Below, in pieces: positions 9,066-17,689 of a stretch of 64,000 bases of DNA. Position 1 is the stretch's first letter. The number at the start of each line of letters is the position of its first letter. Position numbers and translations under genes: made by a program. The stretch is from Tritonibacter mobilis (GTDB taxonomy: Bacteria; Pseudomonadota; Alphaproteobacteria; Rhodobacterales; Rhodobacteraceae). The stretch covers positions 1 to 64,000 of the forward strand of contig NZ_LNWY01000010.1 of assembly GCF_001681715.1 (NCBI RefSeq), written 5' to 3'. Below the pieces are notes generated by a model. The model saw only the letters and a program-made list of their open reading frames with translations, had not been told where the DNA came from and ran no database searches.

Positions 9066-9707
9066 GTGGACAAGTCTACCAACCAGCCGCCCCGAAATAC
9101 CAGTTCACAAAGCACTGGTCCGGAGGCGACGCTGTCAACGAACAGAGGAGCATTTCTCGGCTTCTTGATGAAGCGACTGGAGAACAGGTCCGACGCCGAG
9201 GATGTCTTGCAAGACTTCTGCATGCGGGTTCTTGCACGTAAAGAACAGTTACGCGAAGTGGATCGCATGGACGCGTGGTTATACGCCGTTTTACGCTCCG
9301 CGCTAAATGATCATTATCGGAAACTTGCTAGATCCAAGCGTCTCGAAGATGCGGTTTCGCGAGAGACTCAGTTTGCAACAGTCACCGAAGATCCTATCGA
9401 AGACATGAGTTTGATTTGTGAATGCGTCAAAGGTTTGGTCACAGAACTGCGACCGATCGATGCTGATCTAATCCGCCGCATCGATATTGAAGAAATCGAA
9501 CGGAGTGTGGTTGCAAAAGACTTGGGGATCAAGCCAGGGACATTAAATGTTCGTCTTCACCGCGCCCGAGCTGCTTTGGGAGATGCGTTGTTGGCCCATT
9601 GTGGGCCATGCTGTCGCCACGGGTTCGAAGACTGTTCCTGCCCACCGGAGGGATGCGAACACCCGGTTGAGGAAACCGATTGCGAAGAGGATCCGCCCAC
9701 CGAATAA
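9066..9707 (+). CDS. ECF-type sigma factor with cysteine-rich C-terminal tail (CorE-like)
   Basis: The 213-residue protein has sigma region 2 (about 28-85, with SDAEDVLQDFCMRVL and DAWLYAVLRSALNDHYRK) and region 4 (about 133-175, with VVAKDLGIKPGTLNVRLHRARAAL). After this comes a tail with seven cysteines (179, 182, 183, 190, 192, 197, 206) plus His residues. The same layout is known from CorE-type ECF sigma factors, in which the Cys-rich domain senses copper or cadmium directly without an anti-sigma factor. GTG at 9066 is the start, preceded by GAGGGAGC. No anti-sigma gene with a membrane helix follows. It is a strong candidate for the metal-responsive regulator of this island. Confidence 0.85.
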   Translation: MDKSTNQPPRNTSSQSTGPEATLSTNRGAFLGFLMKRLENRSDAEDVLQDFCMRVLARKEQLREVDRMDAWLYAVLRSALNDHYRKLARSKRLEDAVSRETQFATVTEDPIEDMSLICECVKGLVTELRPIDADLIRRIDIEEIERSVVAKDLGIKPGTLNVRLHRARAALGDALLAHCGPCCRHGFEDCSCPPEGCEHPVEETDCEEDPPTE

Positions 9708-9777
9708 CACGGCGTTGTAAGACATTTCTTCAAAGCGCGTCCTCCACTAAGGGATATGTCAGGAGGAGATAAGGGTC

Positions 9778-10086
9778 GTGCCACCGTCATTCGAACCACG
9801 AGCGAAGAGTGAAAATAGCAGTACGGGTGAAACAGCTCATTTACTCACAGAACTACTATGCAAATGCAGCGACTCTTTAGAAGCTGATGTCGGTTCGATC
9901 GCGCGTGAGCTATTCCGAAGGGTGGAAATCGAAGACGAAGCTTTAGCGCTTGTAGCAAATTCTCTGGAACTCGATCACAACGACGCCCACGTAATCCTTG
10001 TGCTTGCGCGCCGCTGCGTAGCCGAGGCATTGGTTAACAGCATCCTTGGACCAGAGCCTCTGCGTCGTTGCGAAACTAAATTGTAA
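9778..10086 (+). CDS. Small protein with a sigma region 4-like helix-turn-helix
   Basis: The 102-residue product starts at GTG 9778 behind AGGAGATAAGG. Residues about 50-90 (EDEALALVANSLELDHNDAHVILVLARRC) follow the spacing of sigma region 4 helices, with the RARR-like end degenerate, but no region 2 is present. It lies 70 bases after the ECF sigma gene on the same strand. It may be a relic of a sigma factor or an accessory regulator of the one upstream. I know of no named family for it. Confidence 0.5.
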   Translation: MPPSFEPRAKSENSSTGETAHLLTELLCKCSDSLEADVGSIARELFRRVEIEDEALALVANSLELDHNDAHVILVLARRCVAEALVNSILGPEPLRRCETKL

Positions 10087-10242
10087 AAATGCGGGGCTAG
10101 AAGCCCAAACGTTTTTGTAAGATTTCATGCGCTACCTAAGCCTATCCTCGACTTTGGCATCAAGTCTTTCTGTAACGAACAGTTCGCTTCGACGTCTTCT
10201 CTATCGAAGACAACAAGGGCCTTTAGCTTAGAGGAGATTAAC

Positions 10243-10416
10243 ATGTTCGGAACTCTCATCACCTTCGCCTTGGTAGCATTAGTTTTTCTCATCGCCTGCG
10301 ACCTGATAGCATCCATACATTGGAGAAACGTCTACGGTAGCGCAGTTCGAATTCCTGTTCCGATTTGGCAACAAGAAATGCTGGAAAGCCGTTCTTTGTC
10401 CGAGACTGGAACCTAA
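10243..10416 (+). CDS. 57-residue single-helix membrane protein
   Basis: A short frame starts at ATG 10243 with the ribosome site GAGGAGATT and ends at TAA 10414-10416. Residues 5-24 (LITFALVALVFLIACDLIAS) form one membrane helix with a cytoplasmic-looking polar tail. Function is unknown. Its strong ribosome site is the main support. Confidence 0.45.
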   Translation: MFGTLITFALVALVFLIACDLIASIHWRNVYGSAVRIPVPIWQQEMLESRSLSETGT

Positions 10417-10638
10417 CCTTCATGAGCTTGTCAACCTTAAGGCACAGACATAGAGGAAGCGTCCTTCCGAGATCTATAAGACACTTCCCAAGGCTACAAC
10501 GATTAGAGACTCTGTGTATGGGCTTAGCGCGACTCTCTAGGGTCACAAGGCATCAACCAATCAATACCGAGAGACCAGCATCGGCAAACCGGTTTGAGTT
10601 CTTCATTTGGGAAAGCTTGCCACAACGTGGCTAAAACC

Positions 10639-11973
10639 ATGGAACATCAAAAAGCTAAAGGTTTATTGAAACAAGATCACTCGGCTATGCTGGCTCTTTG
10701 GCTTCTAGACCGAGCGCTGCACAAGTTGATCCGACGGGGGACGCTTCACGTTCATCTGCCGGACGGTGAAGTGCGGGCCTACGGCAGCGGGATGCCAATG
10801 ATTACCATTTCAATCCACGACTGGCCGACCTTGCGGCGGATTACGCTAAACCCCTACCTGGCCGTCGGAGAGGCGTGGATGGATGGCGCGCTCAGCGTGG
10901 AAACTGGAGATCTCTACAAGTTTCTTGCGCTTTGCCTGCGGAATGCCGACGAAGCTCCGATACATTGGTTGTGGCGGGCAAGCCATCGCATGCGCATGGC
11001 GATGAGACGGCTGGCGATGCACAACCCAATAAACCGGGCACGGCGTAACGTGGCACATCACTACGATCTGGGCGACGATCTCTATGACCTGTTCCTCGAT
11101 CCCGAGCGCCAGTACTCTTGCGCCTATTTCGAGAATTCTCGTGACAGCCTCGAGGGAGCACAGAAACACAAGATGCGGCACATCGCGGCAAAGCTGCAGA
11201 TAGAACCTGCGCAGAGAGTGCTGGATATCGGGTCAGGTTGGGGCGGGCTAGGAATGTATCTTGCGCGCACCTCGGGAGCGGATGTCACCGGTCTGACACT
11301 TTCCGCAGATCAACAAGCTCACGCCGCCGCGCGCGCCCTTCGCGAGGAACTCGCTGGCCGCGCCCGGTTCGAGTTGCGTGACTACCGCCACCAATCTGGC
11401 CGGTTTGACAGGATAGTGTCCGTCGGCATGTTCGAACATGTTGGCGCAGGACACTACAGAGAATACTTCGCCAAGCTTGCGGCACTGCTTGAAAAGGACG
11501 GTGTGGCACTGCTGCACACAATCGGCAGCAGTCGGGGGCCGCGCGCGCCTGATCCCTGGATCGCGAAATACATTTTTCCGGGGGGTTACATACCATCGCT
11601 TTCGGAGATTGTACCCGAGATCGAGCAGGCAGGCCTCGTTGTTACGGATATCGAAGTTCTCCGTCTGCACTATGCCGAAACGCTGAAAGCGTGGCGAGAG
11701 CGGTTTCTCGCGCGGCGAGACGAGGCGGCGTTGCTCTTTGACGAGCGCTTCTGCCGAATGTGGGAGTTTTATCTTGCGGCCTGCGAGGCCGGGTTCCGTC
11801 ACAACCGTCTCGTGGTGTTTCAGATTCAGCTCGCACACCGGCTGGACGCTGTGCCGACAACGCGCAACTATATTGAAGTAGCAAAAAGCAAGCTGCCGGA
11901 TCCGAGCAGCGAAACGAGTAGTGCGGAGAACAAACCTCATGCTCCCATTCACAAGGAAGTCGCCGCTGAATGA
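10639..11973 (+). CDS. cfa: Cyclopropane-fatty-acyl-phospholipid synthase
   Basis: The enzyme transfers a methylene from S-adenosylmethionine to double bonds of membrane phospholipid acyl chains. The 444-residue product shows the family order: an N-terminal lipid-binding part, the NVAHHYDLGDDLYDLFLD segment, the SAM site VLDIGSGWGGLGMYLA, YSCAYF, and IVSVGMFEHVG. The start is taken as ATG 10639 (MEHQKA); a TTG 45 bases upstream is in frame but has no better ribosome site. ATGA at 11970 couples it to the EamA transporter. Cyclopropanation hardens membranes against acid, oxidants and metals, which suits this island (inference). Confidence 0.92.
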   Translation: MEHQKAKGLLKQDHSAMLALWLLDRALHKLIRRGTLHVHLPDGEVRAYGSGMPMITISIHDWPTLRRITLNPYLAVGEAWMDGALSVETGDLYKFLALCLRNADEAPIHWLWRASHRMRMAMRRLAMHNPINRARRNVAHHYDLGDDLYDLFLDPERQYSCAYFENSRDSLEGAQKHKMRHIAAKLQIEPAQRVLDIGSGWGGLGMYLARTSGADVTGLTLSADQQAHAAARALREELAGRARFELRDYRHQSGRFDRIVSVGMFEHVGAGHYREYFAKLAALLEKDGVALLHTIGSSRGPRAPDPWIAKYIFPGGYIPSLSEIVPEIEQAGLVVTDIEVLRLHYAETLKAWRERFLARRDEAALLFDERFCRMWEFYLAACEAGFRHNRLVVFQIQLAHRLDAVPTTRNYIEVAKSKLPDPSSETSSAENKPHAPIHKEVAAE

Positions 11974-12893
11974 CGGTCCGCAAGGCATCACTCATCATCC
12001 TGGTGATGTTCTTATGGGCGGTCTGCTTCCCGCTCATCGTCGCGGGCTTTGCCTATGCGCCGCATCTGACTTTCGCCACCCTGCGCGCCTTTCTCGCCGG
12101 AGCAGCGCTTGTCCTTATCGCACTCGTTCTTGGTCGACCTTGGCCAAAGGGCAGGCAGGCCTTTCTCGCCATTGCCGGCATCGGTCTCGGAGCTACCACA
12201 CTTGGATTTCTGGGCATGTTCATGGCATCAGAATTTGTTTCTCCAGGGATCGCCACGGTGCTTGCAAATGCCCAGCCTCTGATGGCTGCCGCTCTTGCGG
12301 CTGTGGTACTGGATGAGCGCTTGGGATTTCGGGGGAAGGCTGGTCTTGGTTTGGGATTCATCGGCATAATCATGATTGCCGCACCGCAAATGGGACTTCC
12401 TGCGGCGGGCGGTTTTGGTTTAGGGGTTGCTTACATCCTTGTTGCGGCGATCGGCATCACAGTCAGTAATGTTCTAATCCGTGCGCTGGCAGACCAGGTT
12501 GATGTTCTGATGGCGATGGGTTTTCAGATGTTGATCGGCGGATTGCCCCTAATGCTGGGAGCGGTTTTGTTTGAGGATCCGTTTTCGGTAACCTTCTCGC
12601 CACAATTCATCCTAATCCTGCTCGCGATCAGCCTTTTGGGGTCGTCTTTCGCCTATTGGCTTTGGAGCGAAATCCTGAGGACCACGGAACTCAGCCACGC
12701 CAACGCTTTCGCCTTCCTCGTGCCGGGGTTCGGGCTGGCCATGGGTGCCACGTTTTTTGGCGAAACCATCGGATATCTTGCGGTACTTGGCATCCTGGTG
12801 ACACTTGTCGGCGTCGCCCTGACGAATTCCGATCGCCCCGAAAGCAAGACCGCGCTTACTGATGATGCGGAAAAAGACTCTCCGGCGAAGTAG
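11970..12893 (+). CDS. EamA/DMT-family inner-membrane transporter
   Basis: The 307-residue product has ten predicted membrane helices in two EamA repeats (about 1-140 and 150-290). The conserved GASFAYWLWSEILRTT-like stretch appears as LGSSFAYWLWSEIL, followed by AFLVPGFGLAMG. Members export amino acids, metabolites or drugs; the substrate cannot be told here. The start overlaps the cfa stop as ATGA, so it is co-translated with cfa. Confidence 0.88.
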   Translation: MTVRKASLIILVMFLWAVCFPLIVAGFAYAPHLTFATLRAFLAGAALVLIALVLGRPWPKGRQAFLAIAGIGLGATTLGFLGMFMASEFVSPGIATVLANAQPLMAAALAAVVLDERLGFRGKAGLGLGFIGIIMIAAPQMGLPAAGGFGLGVAYILVAAIGITVSNVLIRALADQVDVLMAMGFQMLIGGLPLMLGAVLFEDPFSVTFSPQFILILLAISLLGSSFAYWLWSEILRTTELSHANAFAFLVPGFGLAMGATFFGETIGYLAVLGILVTLVGVALTNSDRPESKTALTDDAEKDSPAK

Positions 12894-12980
12894 CGTGGGG
12901 AACGTGTAATGTATACGGATCCGAAGCGTCTTCCTCATGATGCGCCACGAGAGGCGCAAACTGACAATGGAGGCCTCGCC

Positions 12981-13262
12981 ATGACCACAGCCACCGAAGT
13001 GCACCGTACTGCGCACATCCCCATTCAGGCTCTGGGTTGGAGTCTGGGAATTTTCTTCGCGATCACCTTCACGATCTGCGTGCTGTTCGACCTCGCTTTC
13101 CCGAGCCAGGAAATGTCTCGCCTCTGGATGCAGCTATTGCCATGGGTCAACGGGATCAGCTTGGGCAGCTACCTTTTAGGCGTTGCCGAAACACTCCTCT
13201 ACGGTTGGTTTGTGGCGCTGATTTTTGGCCCGTTGTTCAACTTCCTCGCTAAACAGAATTGA
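12981..13262 (+). CDS. DUF5676 family membrane protein
   Basis: The 93-residue product has two membrane helices: residues about 17-38 (LGWSLGIFFAITFTICVLFDLAFP) and 60-85 (GSYLLGVAETLLYGWFVALIFGPLFNFLA). This layout matches small DUF5676 membrane proteins often found with metal and DUF2933 genes. ATG 12981 is chosen over one at 12909 because GGAGG lies 9 bases before it. The stop nearly touches the next gene. Confidence 0.75.
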   Translation: MTTATEVHRTAHIPIQALGWSLGIFFAITFTICVLFDLAFPSQEMSRLWMQLLPWVNGISLGSYLLGVAETLLYGWFVALIFGPLFNFLAKQN

Positions 13263-13264
13263 AG

Positions 13265-15052
13265 ATGGCCACAACCAGATCACGCAAGCCGCAGCTTAAA
13301 ACCGTAGCTGAAACCCAAAAAGGCTCGGTTGTCGAGCATGGCGTATCGCCGGCCACAGAGCCTGTGACTCCGCAAGCCGCCAGCCCGGTCCACGCATCGT
13401 CGGCTTATCCTAGGGATTTGTTCGAACGCTGGGTGCTGTTCATGGACACGCTTCGCGAACGCGCAGACAACATGATTGAACACGAGCGTCGGGGCATGCC
13501 GCCGTTGCTCGACTTCAAGTATGAAACCGTTCTTGACGCACGTCGCTTCGAGCGCTCCGCGAATTACGCGCTCCTAAGGATCACCGAAATCGGCGAAGAT
13601 TGCTGGGACGATTGCGTCGACATGGCCAAACCTCCGGTAGTCGTCGTTGACCCGCGTGCTGGTCATGGCCCGGGCATTGGCGGCTTCAAACGCGACAGCG
13701 AAGTTGGTATCGCCATGCACGAAGGCCACCCGGTCTATTTTGTCGTGTTCTATCCTGAACCCGAGCCGGGCCAGACCATTGCCGATGTACACCATGCTCT
13801 GCGCTTGTTCGTTGAGGAAATCGCACAGCGCCATCCCGACCATCCACCGGTTCTTTATGGCAATTGCCAGGCGGGCTGGGCGATCACGCTGCTCGCTGCC
13901 GATTGCAACGGGCTTGCGGGACCGATTGTCCTGAACGGCTCGCCGCTCTCCTACTGGGCCGGTGAGGCCGGTACCAACCCGATGCGTATGATGGGCGCGT
14001 TCGTCGGCGGTACATGGGCTGCGCATATGGCGGCGGACCTGGGCGACGGTCGTTTCGATGGCGCGTCGCTCGCGCAGAACTTCGAGAACCTGCAACCTGA
14101 AAAGGCAATCTGGGAGAAGTATGCGCATCTCTTCACCAACGTGGACGGCGAACGCGAACGATTCCTGGAGTTCGAACGCTGGTGGAACGGCTTCTACACA
14201 CTGAGCCGTGAGGAAATCCTCGCGATCACCGCAAACCTGTTCATCGGAAATAAGCTCGAAAGCGGCGAGCTGCGCATCTGCGATGGCTGCACCGCCGATT
14301 TGCGACGCATCCAGAACCCGATCGTGATCTTCGCCTCGGAGGGCGACAACATCACGCCACCGGCCCAGGCGCTTGGCTGGATTCCGAAGGTCTATGGCGA
14401 TACCGCCGCACTTAAAGCTGCCGGCCAGCGCATCGTCTACTTGATCAACCCGCATGTCGGGCATCTGGGTATCTTCGTTTCCGCTTCTGTCGCGCGCCTT
14501 GAACATTGCGCGATCCTCGAAAGCCTCGACGAGATTGAGGGGTTGGAACCGGGTCTCTACGAAATGCAGATCGACAACCCAACTGGCGATCCCGATTGCC
14601 GTAAACCGGCCTATTCGGTTCGCTTCAAACCGCGCGAGGTATCCGATTTAGGCGAAGTCCACCCCGAGGACGCACTTCGCAACGTTGCTCAGGTCTCCCG
14701 CATTGGCGAAGCGGCCTATGATTTGTTCGCTGGACCCTGGATCAGGGCGATGACGACGCCGTACTCCGCCGAAGCCCTTCGAAACATTCACCCCATGCGC
14801 TGGAGCCGATTGATGTTCTCGGCACGCTACAATCCATGGATGGCCGCGGTGGAAACCATGGCCGAGGCCATCCGCCCAGGGCGCCAGCCATTACCAAAAG
14901 ACGACCCGTCTGTGGCGGTAGAGCGGGAAGCTTTTGAGCGGATAGGGTCCAGACTCGGCGCGCTGCGGCAAGCCCGCGATCACGCATTTGCAGCAGTGTT
15001 CAAGGCGATGTTCGTGCCCGGCGCAGGTTTCTCAGTGAGAGACAAGGACTGA
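13265..15052 (+). CDS. DUF3141 protein (PHA-synthase-like alpha/beta hydrolase fold)
   Basis: This 595-residue protein has the DUF3141 features: a helical N-terminus (FERWVLFMDTLRERADNM, about residues 52-70), the ANYALLRI segment, and an alpha/beta hydrolase core with VVVDPRAGHGPGIGGFK and the nucleophile elbow-like LYGNCQAGWA (Cys in place of Ser), then VGHLGIFVS supplying a His. The catalytic Cys recalls PHA synthases. Family members I know are usually longer at the C-terminus, so this copy may be shortened. In other alphaproteobacteria the gene clusters with phosphotransacetylase, acetate kinase, FabI-like and CBS genes; only the last two are here. ATG 13265 follows the DUF5676 stop by 2 bases. 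Confidence 0.85.
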   Translation: MATTRSRKPQLKTVAETQKGSVVEHGVSPATEPVTPQAASPVHASSAYPRDLFERWVLFMDTLRERADNMIEHERRGMPPLLDFKYETVLDARRFERSANYALLRITEIGEDCWDDCVDMAKPPVVVVDPRAGHGPGIGGFKRDSEVGIAMHEGHPVYFVVFYPEPEPGQTIADVHHALRLFVEEIAQRHPDHPPVLYGNCQAGWAITLLAADCNGLAGPIVLNGSPLSYWAGEAGTNPMRMMGAFVGGTWAAHMAADLGDGRFDGASLAQNFENLQPEKAIWEKYAHLFTNVDGERERFLEFERWWNGFYTLSREEILAITANLFIGNKLESGELRICDGCTADLRRIQNPIVIFASEGDNITPPAQALGWIPKVYGDTAALKAAGQRIVYLINPHVGHLGIFVSASVARLEHCAILESLDEIEGLEPGLYEMQIDNPTGDPDCRKPAYSVRFKPREVSDLGEVHPEDALRNVAQVSRIGEAAYDLFAGPWIRAMTTPYSAEALRNIHPMRWSRLMFSARYNPWMAAVETMAEAIRPGRQPLPKDDPSVAVEREAFERIGSRLGALRQARDHAFAAVFKAMFVPGAGFSVRDKD

Positions 15053-15055
15053 GTG

Positions 15056-15259
15056 ATGGCGTGGATCGCCGAAAACTGGCTCGTGCTTCTGCTCTTGGCA
15101 GGAATGATCGCGATGCATCTCTTTGGTCACGGCCATGGCAGTAAAGGCCATGGCGGACGCGCGCACCCGCTGACTGGAGATGCGCGACGGAGACAGCGCG
15201 AGGCAGCTCAGGACAAAACCGACCGGGACCCAGATGCGAAGGACGGCGACACGAAATGA
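15056..15259 (+). CDS. DUF2933 domain small membrane protein
   Basis: The 67-residue product has one membrane helix (WLVLLLLAGMIAMHLFGH) running into a His/Gly-rich segment HGHGSKGHGG, the signature of DUF2933. The tail is charged. The His cluster next to the membrane may bind metal ions (inference). It begins 4 bases after the DUF3141 stop and its own stop overlaps the FabI-like start (ATGA). A second DUF2933 protein lies at 20974-21231. Confidence 0.78.
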   Translation: MAWIAENWLVLLLLAGMIAMHLFGHGHGSKGHGGRAHPLTGDARRRQREAAQDKTDRDPDAKDGDTK

Positions 15260-16068
15260 CCGATGCAGGTGTCCCCAGCTCTTCCTCCGTAACCTGCCCA
15301 CGCTCGGGCAAGGATGCCGTCGCTGTCACACCTTGTTTTGCGGAATGCTGCGATCCGAGTGAATTGCTCGGCCTGTCGGGGCGCAAGGGACTTGTCATCG
15401 GAATTGCCAACGGACGCAGCCTAGCTTCGCCCGCGGCGATGCATTTTCGCCAAGCGGGAGCCGAACTAGCCATCGCCTATGGCAACAAGCGTACCCGGCC
15501 GCATGTGGAGCCACTTGCCCGGCGGCTGGAGGCACCGATCGTTCTGCCCCGCGATCTCGCGGTCCCGGACCAACTCGAAGCCGTTTGTGCGGGGATTTCG
15601 GAGCGGTGGGGACGGCTCGACTTCCTGCTCCATGCCATCAGCTCGGTTCCGCTGGCCGATCTGCACAGTCGCCTGATCGATTCCTTGGCCGAGGGTTTTG
15701 CCAAGGCGGAGACCGTCTCCGTGCATTCGCTGATCCGCATGGCACGGCTGGCCGAACCGCTGATGACGAAGGGCGACAGCATCCTCACCCTCAACTATCT
15801 TGGTGCAGAGCCGGTCGTCGAGAACTACAATGTCATGGTGCCGGTGAAAGCGGCATTAGAAGGCAGCGTGCGTTACCCCGCGCACGAACTCAGCCCGGGC
15901 GAAATCAGGGTGAACGCGATCTCTGCCGGTCCGACTCAAACCCGCACTGCGTTCGAGCTGACGAATTTCGGCGTTCTTTTATCTGCAAGCGCCAGCGTGG
16001 CGCCTTGGCGCTGCAGTATCTCAGGCGATGAGGTCAGCTCAGCGATTATGCTTCTGCGTCACTGGTGA
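15256..16068 (+). CDS. FabI-like enoyl-ACP reductase homologue, 3' end frameshifted
   Basis: FabI enzymes reduce enoyl-ACP with NADH. The SDR core is clear: KGLVIGIANGRSLA (nucleotide loop, about 43-56), DFLLHAISS, and YNVMVPVKAALEGSVRY with the catalytic Tyr and Lys, then RVNAISAGP. The end is abnormal: the frame closes at 16068 after LLRHW, while the +1 frame from 16058 reads VTGEVLHVDAGAHIEG, the standard FabI C-terminus. One indel near 16050 therefore separates the two. The product is probably inactive or poorly folded. An extra N-terminal stretch with four cysteines (residues 14-33, CPRSGKD and CFAECCDP) is unusual and may bind metal. Confidence 0.75.
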   Translation: MTDAGVPSSSSVTCPRSGKDAVAVTPCFAECCDPSELLGLSGRKGLVIGIANGRSLASPAAMHFRQAGAELAIAYGNKRTRPHVEPLARRLEAPIVLPRDLAVPDQLEAVCAGISERWGRLDFLLHAISSVPLADLHSRLIDSLAEGFAKAETVSVHSLIRMARLAEPLMTKGDSILTLNYLGAEPVVENYNVMVPVKAALEGSVRYPAHELSPGEIRVNAISAGPTQTRTAFELTNFGVLLSASASVAPWRCSISGDEVSSAIMLLRHW

Positions 16069-16155
16069 GGTGCTTCACGTCGATGCAGGAGCGCATATCG
16101 AAGGGCCTATTGGGAAAATTAAAACTAGAAAACAGGACAAATCGGGAAAAATCGA

Positions 16156-16848
16156 ATGAGAGCAAAAGATATTATGACAAACAATATTGTCTCAATTTCC
16201 GAAGAAGGAAGCATCGATCAAGCCGTGGAGTTGATGTTGAACAACCGTATCAGCGCGATTCTCGTTCTGGATGATGACCAAAGGCTTTTAGGTCTCATAA
16301 GCGAAGGCGACTTGATGCGGCGAATGCGCGATAGACAAGCGCGGCACCGCTCTTGGTGGTTGGAGCTATTATCCAACGAAGGGGCCGCATTGGACTACAT
16401 AAAAACACGCAGTGCGCGTGTAGCTGACGTGATGACCCGCAATATGATCACGGTCGATGAAGATACGAAAGTGGAGGACATCGCTCTAACCCTTGAACGG
16501 AACCGCATAAAGCGTGTGCCCGTAACAAAGGATGGCGTCGCAGTTGGTATTGTATCTAGGGCAGACCTTATACAAGCCATTGCGCTGTCTAGAAACGGAA
16601 GGCTGCCTGTACCTAAACCGGAAGACGAAGTCCTGCGACGGCAGGTGTTAGCCGCCATTTCAACAGCACCAGGAGGATCGGTGAGCTCCGTTAATCTTCA
16701 AGTAGAGAACGGAAATGTGACTGTCTGGGGCACCGCGGAAGGCGAGGCTGTCAAGCAAGCGATCAGAGTCGCTGCTGAAAACACTGATGGCGTGCGTTCG
16801 GTCCAAGTCTATATGGATAAAGTGCCGGCTTGGATGTACGGAGTTTAG
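16156..16848 (+). CDS. CBS-domain pair plus BON domain protein
   Basis: The 230-residue soluble protein begins with two CBS motifs (residues 1-60, MRAKDIMTNNIVSISEEGS; and about 90-145, VADVMTRNMITVDEDTKVED), which usually bind adenine nucleotides. It ends with a BON domain (about 165-225), commonly a phospholipid- or partner-binding module. Such CBS-BON proteins accompany DUF3141/FabI/acetate kinase clusters and stress regulons. No enzyme domain is attached, so it is probably a regulator or energy sensor (inference). The following 339 bases to 17187 hold no gene I can support other than the FNR-type box. Confidence 0.88.
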   Translation: MRAKDIMTNNIVSISEEGSIDQAVELMLNNRISAILVLDDDQRLLGLISEGDLMRRMRDRQARHRSWWLELLSNEGAALDYIKTRSARVADVMTRNMITVDEDTKVEDIALTLERNRIKRVPVTKDGVAVGIVSRADLIQAIALSRNGRLPVPKPEDEVLRRQVLAAISTAPGGSVSSVNLQVENGNVTVWGTAEGEAVKQAIRVAAENTDGVRSVQVYMDKVPAWMYGV

Positions 16849-17125
16849 CTGTCTTTCAAGTTTTGCAAGTATAATACTGGAAGCCTCCCACTTGTGAATA
16901 CACCAGTTCCATCTCATTTGCACTGTGATCTTGAGCGGTTTCAAATTGAGCGTGCATGTCATCATGGACGGTCTCATTGGCTGGAGAACTGTTAGGCCAC
17001 CACCCTGAGACATTCATGAGTAGCAAGTCGGGTAACCATATCCGTACTCCGAATGTAGACACTGAATATCTAAACTCACGGCCAACCCCGGAAACCGTAA
17101 CTTACGCGGGAAGACGGGATGACAA

Positions 17126-17139
17126 TTGATCTAGATCAA
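17126..17139 (+). promoter_or_regulatory. FNR/FnrL-type binding site
   Basis: TTGATCTAGATCAA is a perfect 14-base palindrome that equals the FNR consensus TTGAT-N4-ATCAA. It ends 48 bases before the ATG at 17188, a position suited to activation of that gene under low oxygen. The site is seen directly; regulation is inference. Confidence 0.75.
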
Positions 17140-17187
17140 CAATTTTAATCCTCAGATATGTCAGATTTTTTATCTTAGGAGGACGGT

Positions 17188-17559
17188 ATGTTGAGCCCAT
17201 CTATAAACCAATTGCTGCGAAATAACGGCTTACAATTGGTGACAGTTGGATTGCTCATCTTCGCCATGCTGCTTAGCGGCGTCGGACATGTCGAGGCGGT
17301 TGGTGATCGACACACGCAAAAGCCTAGCATCGAGACACACCTGCTTGAATATTTTGAGCACTCCTCGCTTAACTTCGCTTCTCCCGAGCAGTGGCATTGC
17401 TCGGTTGGGGCGGGTTGCTATGTAGCAATCACGACAAACCACAGTAACCCAGCCTATTTTTTGCAAAGCGAAGGCATTAGGGTTACCACAGCCCGATACT
17501 CAATTCCAAAAAAGCCGATTTTTGACCTTTTTCGTCCGCCAAGAGAAAGGCGGACCTGA
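17188..17559 (+). CDS. Small exported or anchored protein, FNR-box controlled
   Basis: The 123-residue product has a hydrophobic segment (LVTVGLLIFAMLLSGVGHVEA, residues about 17-37) and a periplasmic part with a C-x5-C pair (HCSVGAGC) and the end LFRPPRERRT. AGGAGGA precedes ATG 17188. I do not recognise a named family, but it shares layout with the protein at 4572-4913. The FNR-type box upstream predicts induction at low oxygen. It may be a periplasmic accessory of the copper genes that follow. Confidence 0.6.
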   Translation: MLSPSINQLLRNNGLQLVTVGLLIFAMLLSGVGHVEAVGDRHTQKPSIETHLLEYFEHSSLNFASPEQWHCSVGAGCYVAITTNHSNPAYFLQSEGIRVTTARYSIPKKPIFDLFRPPRERRT

Positions 17560-17689
17560 GTAGCTCACGCTCTTCAAGGGCAGTGAACACTTCTATTTTT
17601 CTTCGATGATCCCCAAGGGGTGCAATCTTGGTAACGATGCTGCGGATAAGGCGTCTACAGGATTGAAACCACCTAGCAGGATCTCCGTG

